From NCBI GenBank assembly GCA_963834705.1, contig CAWICV010000015.1:124001-188000 (forward strand): a stretch of 64,000 bases of DNA, in the 5' to 3' direction. A program made the translations under genes and the position numbers. This DNA comes from RYN-230 sp963834705 (lineage in GTDB: Bacteria; Actinomycetota; Actinomycetes; Streptosporangiales; Streptosporangiaceae). Under the pieces are notes generated by a model, which searched no databases, was not told where the DNA came from, and saw only the letters and a program-made list of their open reading frames with translations. Below, piece after piece: positions 17,552 to 26,345 of the stretch (the stretch's first letter is position 1; every line of letters starts with the position of its first letter).

Positions 17552-17825
17552 GGCGGACACCCGCGCCTGGCTGGCCGCGAACGGTCGTGCGGCGCTGCAA
17601 CTGCCAGCGGATGACCTTAATGACCATCCAGGTGAAAACCGTCACCGCAATAGCGATGCCGATGGTCAGCGCAGTGAGCTGGATCACCTCCAGGGCGGTG
17701 TGGATGACGTCGGCCACGATCGGGCCGATCTTGGCCACGATCAGCGCGGCCAGCATGAGGATGGCAACCGCGGCGATGCCAGCACCCTGGCCGCCGGCGT
17801 TGTTGCAGCACGGCGGCCTACACAT
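17552..17825 (-). CDS. Small membrane protein, C-terminal boundary unclear
   Basis: From ATG 17825 (MCRPPCCNNAGGQGAG). Two hydrophobic stretches follow (IAAVAILMLAALIVAKIG and TALTIGIAIAVTVFTWMVIK), then a basic region (RWQLQRR). Beyond this the frame runs on without a stop into the next gene, and a neighbouring frame gives the CxxC protein, so the real gene probably has a frameshift near 17560 and ends at 17405. No family recognised. Confidence 0.5.
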
Positions 17826-17952
17826 AACCGGCCGCCTGGATATTGGTAGCGTGAAACACGCCACTCACCTCTTTTCCTAATGGCTACGGACTGAGGGTTT
17901 GTGTGGCTGGCCGGGCTGGAGGGTGGGCGCCCTCCAGGCCCGGCACCCGTCG

Positions 17953-18323
17953 TCAGAACGGGGCGTGGCCGCCACCATCGAGCAGGCCCATGACGGCCTT
18001 GTCGATGTAGGTGGTGGCCACAGTGGCGCACTGGTAGGCATCGCTCAGCGCGCGGCTGATCTCATCGGCGTCCAGCGGCTCGCCGCTGTTGTCGTGGTCC
18101 AGGAAACGCTCCCGGGCCTGGTCATGAACCTGGCGGACCATGCGCTCGGCCTCCGACAGCGCCGATTCCACCAGGGCGGTGAGGTGGTAGACCTCGATTT
18201 CGCGCAGCCGGGCGATCCCCTGCTCGGGCTTGGCCGGGCTGGCCTCGGTACTGCTCTGGCTGGTGGTGGTTGCGGGTTGTCGCCGCTGCTGGCGGCGGTA
18301 ATGGGGGTGATGCTGCTGGTCAT
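17953..18323 (-). pseudogene. Conserved AICE protein, frameshifted
   Basis: ATG 18323 begins MTSSITPITAASSGDN. After one indel near 18265 the main frame reads SSTEASPAKPEQGIARLREI, EVYHLTALVESALSEAER, DEISRALSDAYQCATVATTY and ends LLDGGGHAPF. It is helical and acidic with no signal peptide, about 123 codons. Its place in the AICE backbone upstream of the membrane genes suggests an accessory transfer or plasmid protein; function unknown. Confidence 0.55.
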
Positions 18324-18425
18324 GGCAGCGGGTGATCCTTTCCGTGCGACATGCTTTGGACGAACTGCGGGGAAGTGGCCGCTCACCAGTGGCGACCGGC
18401 CATGCGGGCGCGGTCAGAACCGGGT

Positions 18426-18747
18426 TCAGGCGGCGCGGTTCTGGGCAGCGGGATGGATCGCGGCGGCGCGGTAGGCCACCCCGTTGCGGCCGTTGTTGTT
18501 CCACGGGATGGCTTCCAGTTCCTCGAACCGGACAGGCTGACCCTGGGACACCTTGGGCTGATCACCAGTCACCGTGACCCGGATCACCTCCCCGCGCTCG
18601 GAGTCCATCACCAGGACCTCCACGACCCACTCGGGCAGCTTGCTCGCCCGGTTCACTCTTCTGCTGCTCGCTGCCGAACTCAGTCTTCGGCTCCGCGGCC
18701 TTCGTCACCGTGAAGGTGAACTTCGAGTCGTTCAGCACCAGACGCAT
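18426..18747 (-). pseudogene. Conserved AICE protein, frameshifted
   Basis: ATG 18747 begins MRLVLNDSKFTFTVTKAAEP. An extra A near 18650 shifts to the frame NRASKLPEWVVEVLVMDSER, GEVIRVTVTGDQPKVSQGQ, VRFEELEAIPWNNNGRNGVA. The joined pattern, a short beta-rich protein ending in IPWN-x-NG-x-x-GVAYR, recurs on actinomycete AICEs. About 107 codons. Function unknown. Confidence 0.6.
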
Positions 18748-18910
18748 GATCACCACTCCTTCCGTGGCAGCCCCTTCCTGGGGCCGGTTGCCGGTGTGAC
18801 CGGGATTGGCCACGGTTCCAATCTGGCCGAGACACGCGGGAAGCCGTAACAACCGGAAGGACCAACTAGAACGAGTTATCTTGGTCCTATTCCGTCCCTA
18901 GACGTCCCCC

Positions 18911-18917
18911 AAAGGAG
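18911..18917 (+). promoter_or_regulatory. Ribosome-binding site deciding the regulator start
   Basis: AAGGAGTG lies just before ATG 18923 (MANDRHE), whereas no such site precedes the in-frame ATG at 18954. This supports the upstream start, which then requires a one-base deletion near 18940 to join the conserved frame. Confidence 0.6.
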
Positions 18918-18922
18918 TGAGG

Positions 18923-19674
18923 ATGGCCAACGACCGGCACGAGATGCCTTAATGACTGCTCGTGTCACCCATGAGGAACTGGCGGCCGATCTTGGAGTGC
19001 ACACCAAGACAGTCGAACGCTGGATCACCCAGGACCGGACCCCGTACCCGCAGTTCCGGCACCGGATTTCCGTCCTGGTCCAGAAGGATGAGACGTGGCT
19101 GTGGCCGGACGGCTACTCACGAAAGCGGCGCAGCGAGATCAGCCAGTCAGAGATCGTGCACATCTACCCCTACCGTGCGGATGTGCCCCGGGAGCTGTGG
19201 GCCAGGCTGTTCGAGAATGCGATCGACACCATCGGCATCCTGGTCTACTCCGGGTTCTTCCTCCCCGAGCAGCACGCTTCGCATATCGAGCTGCTCAAGC
19301 AGAAGGCCCACGACGGCGCCTCGATCCGGATCCTGCTGGGCGACCCAGACAGCCCGCAGGTCGCACTGAAAGGCCAGGAGGAAGACATCGGCGACGCGAT
19401 CGCTGCCAAGATCCGCAACGTTCTGCTCGCCTACTACATGCCTTTCGCGAACCATCCCGGGATCAGCATCAGACTGCACTCAACGACGCTGTACAACTCG
19501 ATCTTCTGGTTCGACGACGACATGCTGGTCAACACCCACGTCTACGGGGTCCCCGCACACTTCGCCCCGGTCCTGCACCTGCGCCACCTCAGCTCCGGGA
19601 CACTGTTCGACCTACGCTGCAGCTTCGACCGGGTGGGGACTACACCCGCACAACCTGGACCGGGCAGAAGGTGA
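18923..19674 (+). CDS. AICE transcriptional regulator (XRE-type HTH), start region frameshifted
   Basis: About 250 residues. THEELAADLGVHTKTVERWI is the helix-turn-helix; the rest (PRELWARLFENAIDTIGILV, GASIRILLGDPDSP, HVYGVPAHFAPVLHLRHL) resembles the phospholipase-D-like or ligand domain of AICE regulators. The strong ribosome site favours ATG 18923, but that frame stops after nine residues, and one missing base would fuse it to the main frame (DALMTARVTHEE). If the deletion is real, translation may begin at 18954. It diverges from the minus-strand backbone genes, so the gap 18748-18922 probably holds both promoters. Confidence 0.7.
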
Positions 19675-19680
19675 TTCACG

Positions 19681-20154
19681 TTGGGTGAGCGGATCGACTA
19701 CCTCGATGACCCCCAGGCACCGAAGGCCAACAGCCTTGTGCCGTCGGCCAACGTGTCGTGGTCAACGACCAGGGCGAGATCCCGATGATCCGCCGCACAG
19801 ACAACGGCAACTGGGCGATCCCTGGCGGCGGCATGGACCTCGGGGAGTCGATCACCAAGCAGCCATCCGCAGACCGAAGAAGAGACCGGGATCACCTGCG
19901 AAATCACCGGGCTGGTCGGGATCTACACCAACCCCCACCACGTCATCCTATACACCAGTAATGGCGAGGCACGGCAGGAATTCTCGATCGTGTTCACCGC
20001 TCGCCCAGTTCGAGGCCAGCTGCGGCCAAGTAGCGAATCGTCCCAGCCGCAATGGGTTTCCCCCTCAGCCGTACCGAACTTGCAGGTGCACCCGTCGATG
20101 CGTCAACGTATCCAGCACTACCTGGACAATCGCCCAGACCCATACCTCGGCTAA
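19681..20154 (+). pseudogene. Nudix hydrolase with several frameshifts
   Basis: TTG 19681 (GAAGGTGA upstream) begins LGERIDYLDDPQAPKANSLV. Joining three frames gives NDQGEIPMIRRTDNGNWAIP, then the Nudix box GGMDLGESITKAAIRETEEE followed by TGI, then IYTNPHHVILYTSNGEARQE and the end RIQHYLDNRPDPYLG. Indels lie near 19757 (a missing G) and 19865-19885. Nudix enzymes hydrolyse nucleoside diphosphates linked to other groups. AICEs often carry one beside the regulator, together with an HD-domain gene, as here. Confidence 0.75.
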
Positions 20155-20688
20155 ATGGCGAGCATCTCCTCGACGCGCCCAGCGGTGGTCAGAGCTCAGA
20201 GGCAGCCAGCTCAACGAACCGCGTTACCTCATGGTCGGGACCGTACCGGCCGCGGATCTCAACAAGACGGTCAGCGGGCCGAACGTAATCACCGTCCGGC
20301 CCAGTCGTCATATCACAAAAGAGCAGCGCATCGGTCAGCAGGGATTTCGCGGGTGAGAACTCGGCCGTCAGCTCAGCGCCGAGGCCACGGACCTCGGCCT
20401 CGATTGAGCACATGAGTGATAGGCCACCAGGCTCACCACTGGCGCATCGACAGCCTCGCGGCGAAGGTAACGCGCCCCATCCAGCGGATGGAACCCGGTC
20501 ACCACCAGCTGGGGGGCGTAGCCGATGTCGTGGAGCCAGGCTGCCGCCACCAGATCGTCAGACAGTGACAGCTGCTTAGCGACCCACCTGGCACGGCGAG
20601 CCACCGACCGGACATGCCGCCACCTCCGGGGCAGAGAACCAGCGAGCATAGCCTCAGCGAGGTCCTCCGCCTCGAACACGCTAGTCAC
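20151..20688 (-). pseudogene. HD-domain phosphohydrolase, frameshifted
   Basis: The main frame reads VTSVFEAEDLAEAMLAGSLP, RRWRHVRSVARRARWVAKQL, LVAAAWLHDIGYAPQLV with HD (metal-binding) in LHDIGY, and FHPLDGARYLRREAVDAPV; His in RHV and LVAYHS complete the pattern. After an indel near 20405 it continues EAEVRGLGAELTAEFSP and GPDGDYVRPADRLVEIRGRY, and after another near 20190 ends GRVEEMLAI at 20151. It is convergent with the Nudix gene, sharing the bases CTAA. The start is taken as GTG 20688. Confidence 0.65.
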
Positions 20689-20824
20689 GTCGTTGACCCT
20701 ACCCACGTCATCAAGACGTAGCGACACTCGGCCCGGGGTCCAGAACGGACAAAACGGACATCGTCGCTCGTGTGATCCGACAACTGATCTGCGACGCATC
20801 GCGACGCATCGCTCGCATCGCTCG

Positions 20825-20872
20825 TGTCGTGTGCCAGGTAAGGCTGGACGGTTTCGTGCCAGGTGATGCTTG
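20825..20872 (+). repeat. Left terminal inverted repeat of the IS481-like element
   Basis: 48 bases starting TGTC and ending ATGCTTG; 36 of 48 match the inverted right end at 22757-22804. It holds two copies of GTGCCAGGT, probably two transposase sites. Confidence 0.85.
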
Positions 20873-20881
20873 TCGCTGGCC

Positions 20882-22702
20882 CTAGGAAACTGAAGGGACC
20901 GTCCACGGCCGGTCGGCTTTGATGTTACGGACTGGCGTAGTGGTGGTGCGGCGGACGACGCGGGTTTCGGCGTCGTCGAGTTCGATAGCCAGGGTGGTAT
21001 CGGAGACGGCCACTGCGAGGGTCTGCCCGGCGTGGGCGCGGCCTAGGGCGATCTTCTGGCCGCAGACCACGATCACGCCGGTGGCGCTGGCGCGGCGTTG
21101 CACCCGGACGGGCTCAGACGGCGGGCGGGGTGGTGGCCCGGCGGGCCGGGCTCCGCGCAGGCGGGCGACCTGAGCCGCTGTGAGCGGGTTGGCCCGGGTG
21201 CGCAACAGCTCCCGGGTGGCCGGGTCGAAGAACATGAGTGTGGCGGGCTCGATGCGGATGCCGACCAGCTGCCCGCCGAGGATCTCCGCTGCCAGCAAGC
21301 GGTGGGGGCCAAGGCAGACCAGGCCGCCGCGGGAGACCAGACGTTCGACCTCGATCGCCTGGCCGTCCTCGGCTGGTGGCAGCGGGGCAGGGCCGGCTGG
21401 AACGGCCCCGTTAGCGGCGAGCTTGGCCAGGTCGGCCACGGACAGGTGGGAGCGGAGGGTCTTGATCCGGGCGCCACCAGCGGACAGGTGGATCAGCTGG
21501 GTGCCGGCCCAGAACCGGATCACCATGCCGGCCCGGGCGGGGCCGAGCCAGAACTGCTGGCCCGCCACCCGCATGTTCCCCGAGGCAGGCACGACCCGGT
21601 CGAACTCCACCGGGCCGCCTTGCCAGCGGGCTGGGGCTGGCGGTGGGCCCTCAGGTGCCGTGGGCTGCGATGGGTCATCGGTGCTGCTGGCTGGGATGAG
21701 CGTGGGTGGCAGCCATAGCTCGACCAGGTCCCGCTGAGCGGGTGGCACCGGGGCGAACCGCTCAGCCGGGGTCACCGGCGAGTGGCCGTCCAGGGACTGG
21801 TGAGGACGGTCGGTGTTGTACTCGGCCACCCAGGCATCGATAGCGGCCTGGGCCGCTGCCACCGAAGGGAAGCAGGAGTGGTCGTTGAGCAGCTCGCGGC
21901 GCAGCGTGCCGTGGAATCGCTCGATCTTGCCCGTGGTGGTCGGCGAGGCTGGGGCGGTGAGGCGGTGGGTGATGCCGTTCTTGCGGCAGATCTTGTCGAA
22001 CAGCACCTCCCCGCCCTTGCCGAAACGATCAGTGAACTGCTTGCCGTTATCGGACAAGATTTCCTCGGGCACCCCGTAGCGGGCCAGCGCGGCGGCCAGG
22101 GCCAGGCACACTGCCCGGCTGGTGGCCCGCTCGGTGACAGTGGCGATCACGCAGAAGCGGGAGTGGTCATCCACTCCAGTCACGACCTTGGCCTCCCGCA
22201 ACTCTCCCGTGCGGGGATCAGCGATCATGACACCGCCGACGATGTCGATCTGCCACAGCTGCATCGGCCCGGGGCGCTGCCAGCGGCGGTAACTGTCCCG
22301 GGGACGCTTGCGCGGCCGCGGTGACATAAGCCCCTGCCGGGCCAGGATCCGGTTAATGGTCCGCTCCGACGGCACGACTAGCCCTGCTGGCGGGCGGCGC
22401 AGCAGTTCCAGCCGGATCCGCTTGGCGCCCCACTTCGGATGCTGGCGCCGCATCTCCGCAATCACCACCTCGATCTCGGCAGCCACCTGATGCGGGCAAC
22501 TGTCTGGACGATGGGAACGGTCAGCTAACCCGGGCAGCCCCTCGGCCAGATAGCGGGTGATCCACGAATGGACCGACTGCCGCGACACTCCCAGGGCCGC
22601 GGCCACCTCGGTGACCTTGGCACCGGAAAGAACGGCACGGACTGCATCAAGCCGCTGCTCGACAACTGACAACACAACCAGAGCCAATCCCGGCCTCCTC
22701 AC
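20882..22702 (-). CDS. IS481-family DDE transposase with long C-terminal extension
   Basis: A 606-residue transposase. N-terminal helix-turn-helix (KVTEVAAALGVSRQSVHSWI), then the linker PKWGAKRIRLELL, then the integrase core: first Asp in LWQIDIVGG, second Asp in EILSDNGKQFTDRF, Glu in TTTGKIERFHGTL. The ending YNTDRPHQSLDGHSPVTPAE is typical. About 270 further residues form a beta-rich C-terminal part (MVIRFWAGTQLIHLS), longer than in minimal IS481 members. The frame is intact, in contrast to most island genes, which suggests a recent arrival. Confidence 0.93.
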   Translation of the reverse strand: MRRPGLALVVLSVVEQRLDAVRAVLSGAKVTEVAAALGVSRQSVHSWITRYLAEGLPGLADRSHRPDSCPHQVAAEIEVVIAEMRRQHPKWGAKRIRLELLRRPPAGLVVPSERTINRILARQGLMSPRPRKRPRDSYRRWQRPGPMQLWQIDIVGGVMIADPRTGELREAKVVTGVDDHSRFCVIATVTERATSRAVCLALAAALARYGVPEEILSDNGKQFTDRFGKGGEVLFDKICRKNGITHRLTAPASPTTTGKIERFHGTLRRELLNDHSCFPSVAAAQAAIDAWVAEYNTDRPHQSLDGHSPVTPAERFAPVPPAQRDLVELWLPPTLIPASSTDDPSQPTAPEGPPPAPARWQGGPVEFDRVVPASGNMRVAGQQFWLGPARAGMVIRFWAGTQLIHLSAGGARIKTLRSHLSVADLAKLAANGAVPAGPAPLPPAEDGQAIEVERLVSRGGLVCLGPHRLLAAEILGGQLVGIRIEPATLMFFDPATRELLRTRANPLTAAQVARLRGARPAGPPPRPPSEPVRVQRRASATGVIVVCGQKIALGRAHAGQTLAVAVSDTTLAIELDDAETRVVRRTTTTPVRNIKADRPWTVPSVS

Positions 22703-22756
22703 CAGCCGCGTCCCGTGGAACGTAGCGGATCAGGCAGGCCGAACACGGCCCAACGT

Positions 22757-22804
22757 CAAGCATCAGCTGGCGGGTGAATGTTCAGCATCACCCGGCACAA
22801 GACA
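22757..22804 (-). repeat. Right terminal inverted repeat of the IS481-like element
   Basis: Inverse of 20825-20872 with 12 mismatches; ends in GACA. It defines the right edge of the IS. Confidence 0.85.
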
Positions 22805-23105
22805 CACCGACGTCGCTCGCCGGTGAGAACTTTCTCTACGTCTTCAAGGGCGCGCGGAGCGCGCCGGGCCCGGCTGGCCACCGCTCCCAGGCAGCGCCGC
22901 GCGAGGTGGCGCTGACCCGGACGCGGCGCAGCTCCCGCCGGTCACCGGGCGGGCCTTCCGGGGAACGTCGCGCGCCTGGGCGCCGCCTGCCGCACTTAGG
23001 CCCTCCGGGCCACGGCGGCGTCGGCGCGCGAGCCGTCCCCGCGGCCCGCTGCACCGGCCGGGCGCCGCAACGATCAGCGCCAGGCGCGCGAGCTGCAAGA
23101 GCGGG
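22805..23105. other. Gap between IS and palindromic repeat
   Basis: About 300 very GC-rich bases. Frames on both strands are Arg/Pro/Gly-rich with no domain. I see no gene; it may be the eroded remnant of something cut by the IS. Confidence 0.5.
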
Positions 23106-23237
23106 CCATCCTCCCGGCGCTCCAGTGTGAAGCCGGGCAAGATCACCCGCAAGGGCGTTTCGCGTCACACGTGATGGCCTACGGCCACCCTTGCAGCTGA
23201 TCTTCCCCGGCTGGGTTGGCGCCTATCGGAAGGATGG
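23106..23237. repeat. Long palindromic repeat, copy 1
   Basis: The two halves are imperfect inverted copies: each arm reads CCATCC-t/c-CCG inward, then AAGATCA and GCAAGGG, and they meet at CACACGTGATG. A related copy with the same outer and inner blocks lies at 36669-36808 in element 2. It looks like a MITE or a structured noncoding element; see the finding. Confidence 0.7.
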
Positions 23238-23314
23238 CTAGGAGTGGGCGTGCCTCCGCCAAATCGAAATGCTTATACTTCTAGGGGTTCAATCACCCTG
23301 ATGAGCTCGCTAGT

Positions 23315-23937
23315 TTATCTGCAGCCCTGAAGAGCTCCGTGAACATCGACCCGGCCACCGGGAAACGCAAAGACCAACATACTACGCCCGCTACACGAAA
23401 GGTACGATACCCAGTCCCCCCTGGTCGGATGCTCCAGCGCGTTGCGGAGCTTGATCAACTGAGGATCCCAGCGCGAACGAAAGACCTTGATAGCAAGTCT
23501 CAGTGTTCCGTCGGGATCACAACCAAGTCTCTTGGCTCGCTCGGCCACGTTCAGGAGGCGATGAACCGAAATAACGAGCAAATCCAGGTCCACCACTCCG
23601 CGCATGTGATAATAGGCTCTTTCGCCACTCGGCAGGTGCAGATGAGCAACCAAGCGCTCATCTGCATCTTGACAGCGGTTCCTTGCCAATTGACGTCATA
23701 GCGAACCTTGGCGACCCGCTGACGCAGCGCGACAGCCTCGATGGTGAACACAGCGTCGTTCGGAGTGGGATCGGCAGTCACAAGATCGTATCCCTCAATC
23801 CGGGACAGACTGACCACCACGTGTGACGACAACGAGCCCGGAACCCGGCCTCCGATCGACCAGGCAGGAGGCAAACGACCAGGCCAACGATGATTTTCGA
23901 CAGTAGGGACGGGTCTTACAAACAAGGGATCAACCAT
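23315..23937 (-). pseudogene. Unknown protein, frameshifted; second gene of a two-gene unit
   Basis: ATG 23937 (MVDPLFVRPVPTVENHRWPG) begins 4 bases after the stop of the upstream gene. The first frame covers the beta-rich half (VVVSLSRIEGYDLVTADPTP, FTIEAVALRQRVAKVRYDVN). After one indel near 23650 the second frame continues DERLVAHLHLPSGERAYYHM, RGVVDLDLLVISVHRLLN and KLRNALEHPTRGDWVSYLS. The RNALEH segment recalls HEPN-type R-x4-H motifs, but this is a weak resemblance. I do not recognise the family. Confidence 0.55.
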
Positions 23938-23941
23938 GACG

Positions 23942-24670
23942 TCAAGACAATCTCTGACGGGCAGCCTCCTCTTTCCACCTCTTCGCCGTGCCCGGGCGTG
24001 GGCCAACCTGCTCGCGTAGTTGGAATCTGCGGCCTTCCAAGACGCGCCGACCATATTCACGCAACCGATCAACCTCAGTTTGAGTGAACCCGTTGGATAG
24101 CGCCCAAGCACACAGCTTGTCGAGATCATAACGGTATCCGGCGCGCACAAGTTCTTGCAAGGTCCGAACAGCATAGGCCTTGTCGTAATACTGTACCAAC
24201 CCGTTATTATGGTTGACGATAGAACCGAGTTCCCGCATGGCTACCTCAATAACAGGTGGCAGCAATGGCTCGTTTCTACTATGCTCCCCCGTGATCAGGT
24301 TCACAGCGTTGTGCGCTGCGAGCCAGGCTGACTGAAATTCTCTGTCGCCCCACTCAATGATGCAGACACCAGTAGCGCTTGACGCCAAACGATCAGAGAT
24401 CGTAGCCAGAACCTGCTCGGTTGGCCAAGGTGCGAGAATTGCACCACTTCGCCAATCCGATCCTCCGGCCACCTGACGTCTCTCCACGAAGGCCCCAGCT
24501 GTCAGACGTGGCAGCAGTGGGTTATTGCTATACATTTGCTTAGTTTCGAGCAGCACCAAATGTTGACCAGGTTGCTCCTGCAACCAGGCAGCACCTAGAC
24601 GTACAGCGTCATCCGGATCGACTCCCTCCCAGGGAACATAAACAACGTTCAAGGCTGCCTTTCCGGACAT
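23942..24670 (-). CDS. Unknown protein, first gene of a two-gene unit
   Basis: Intact, 242 residues from ATG 24670. I prefer this to ATG 24682 because GGAGGAA sits 5 bases upstream of it. It begins MSGKAALNVVYVPWEGVDPD; the first 110 residues look like an alpha/beta fold (LVLLETKQMY, TGVCIIEWGDREFQSAWLAA), and the last 100 are helical and basic (LVRAGYRYDLDKLCAWALSN, RKWKEEAARQRLS-like end). No family recognised and no membrane segment. The 4-base gap to the next gene implies one operon. Position beside hsdM suggests a defence role by association only. Confidence 0.65.
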   Translation of the reverse strand: MSGKAALNVVYVPWEGVDPDDAVRLGAAWLQEQPGQHLVLLETKQMYSNNPLLPRLTAGAFVERRQVAGGSDWRSGAILAPWPTEQVLATISDRLASSATGVCIIEWGDREFQSAWLAAHNAVNLITGEHSRNEPLLPPVIEVAMRELGSIVNHNNGLVQYYDKAYAVRTLQELVRAGYRYDLDKLCAWALSNGFTQTEVDRLREYGRRVLEGRRFQLREQVGPRPGTAKRWKEEAARQRLS

Positions 24671-24748
24671 GCGTTCCTCCATGGAGAAGAGGCGATGTTT
24701 CTAGCGATATCACCTTGCAAAGCTTCACGGGCAAGTTTCGCCAAGGGC

Positions 24749-24872
24749 GGACAGTGCAGCAGTCGGATGCAGCAACGTTGCCGCTTGGTTCCACTTTGCC
24801 GAGCCCCGCCTTCGACTGACGACCAGCCACAACGACCACTGCCGACCATCGTGCGACGAGTTCATACCGAGA
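24749..24872 (+). repeat. Island repeat family, copy G
   Basis: Diverged full-length member: GCAGCAACG at 24768, CAACGACC near 24830, and the end GAGTTCATACCGAG. It overlaps the last codons and stop of hsdM (stop at 24862-24864). Confidence 0.6.
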
Positions 24873-26345
24873 TGGTCTGGATGCCTGGCTCCGCCGTTCC
24901 CAGCGATGCTGCGATTGCAGCGAACTGGTCGAGGGCCGCCTGCAGATCCTCGACGATCTCCGCCGCGATCACCTCGGGGGCGGGCAGGTTGCCGGTGTCC
25001 TCCAGTGACTCGTCGCGGAGCCAGAAGATGTCAAGGGACGCCTTGTCCCTGGCGACCAGCTCGTCGTAGGAGAACGCCCGGAACCGCTCCGTCTCGGTGC
25101 GCTCGTGGCGGTTCGCCGGGTTGTAGCAGGCCACAAAGTCATCAAGATCGGCGCGCGCGAGGGCGCGGGTCTTCAGCGTGAAGTTCTGGTTCGTGCGGAA
25201 GTCGTAGATCCACAGCTGTCCGTCCACGGCTTCTCCGACGGCGGCTTGCGGTCGAAGAACAGCACGTTCGCCTTCACGCCGCCGGCGTAGAAGATCCCGG
25301 TCGGCAGCCGCAGCAGGGTGTGCACGTCGCACTGCTCCAGCAGCCGCCGCCGGATGGTCTCGCCCGCGCCGCCCTCGAACAGGACGTTGTCGGGGACGAC
25401 GATGGCGGCGCGCCCGTTGATCGTCAGCAGCGACCGGACGTGCTGCAGGAAGTTGAGCTGCTTGTTCGACGTGGTCGCCCAGAAGTCCTCGCGCAGGTAG
25501 CTCATATCCTCGCGCTCGGTCTCGCCCAGGGCATTGATGACCTTGTAGGAGGACTTCCTGCCGAACGGCGGGTTGGTCAGCACCATGTCGAAGTGCTCGC
25601 CGGGGCGGACCGGAGGGAGTCGTCCACGGTGATCAGGCTGGGGCTCTCCGGTGCGCTGATCCCGTGCAGCAGCAGGTTCATGGCGCAGAGCCGGGCGGTC
25701 GCGTCGACGATCTCCCAGCCTCGGAGCGCCTCGTCCCGGAGGAACCTCTTCTCGTCCGGGTCCAGGCTGCCTGACTTCATCTGCTCGTAGGCGGCGAGAA
25801 GGAAGCCACCGGTGCCGCATGCCGGGTCGCATACCCGCATGGAGCCGTGGGCCGCATCACGTCCACGATCGCCCGGATGAGCGGGCGCGGCGTGAAGTAC
25901 TGGCCCGCACCCGACTTGACGTCCTCGGCGTTCTTGGCGAGCAGGCCCTCGTAGGCGTCGCCCTTCACGTCGGCGTCGAGGGTCATCCACTGCTCGCGGT
26001 CGATGAGGTCAGAGACCAGCCGCTTCAGCTTGGCCGGGTCCTGGATCTTGTTCTGCGCCTTGCGGAAGATGACACCGAGCGTGCCCGGGTACTTCCGAGT
26101 TCGGCCAGGATATGGAGGTACTGGACCTCCAGGCTGTCACCATCGAGGCGCACCAGCGAGGCCCAGTCCAGGCCCTTGGGAACGATGGCGGGTCGGCTGA
26201 ACGGTGGCTGCGTCTGCTCGTCGGCCATCTTCAGGAAGAGCAGGAAGGTCAGTTGCTCGATGTAGTCCTGATAGGACAGGCCGTCGTCGCGCAGGACGTT
26301 GCAGTAGTTCCAGAGCTTCTGGACGATGGTGGCGCTGTCGCTCAT
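24862..26345 (-). pseudogene. hsdM: Type I restriction-modification methyltransferase HsdM, several frameshifts
   Basis: Adenine methyltransferase subunit of a type I system, about 490 codons in four or five frames. Start MSDSATIVQKLWNYCNVLRD and EQLTFLLFLKMADE (N-terminal helical domain), then YEGLLAKNAEDVKSGAGQYF and TPRPLI, then the SAM motif DPACGTGGFLLAAYE and catalytic LTNPPFGRK, then LLRLPTGIFYAGGVKANVLF and the C-terminal FWLRDESLEDTGNLPAPEVI. Single-base indels lie near 26095, 25840, 25615 and 25240. All catalytic motifs survive; only the frame is broken. Its start overlaps the hsdS stop (ATGA). As read, it cannot make a whole protein. Confidence 0.88.

Larger units (their letters stand above)
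20825..22804 (-). mobile_element. IS481-like insertion sequence (1980 bp)
   Basis: One 606-residue transposase between 48-bp imperfect inverted repeats that start TGTC. I see no convincing target duplication: flanks are GCTCG on the left and CACCG on the right. The left flank is a short CGCATCG-rich tandem repeat (20790-20824). It separates the AICE HD gene from the cargo. Confidence 0.85.

Noticed and set aside
15408..17864. One 818-residue protein through several AICE genes
   Set aside because: The open frame passes out of the coding frame of at least three conserved proteins; only its parts (DUF932, two membrane segments) are protein-like.
20805..22820. Target-site duplication of the IS481-like element
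   Set aside because: Flanks GCTCG and CACCG do not match; shared CGCTCG is offset and part of a local CGCATCG repeat.
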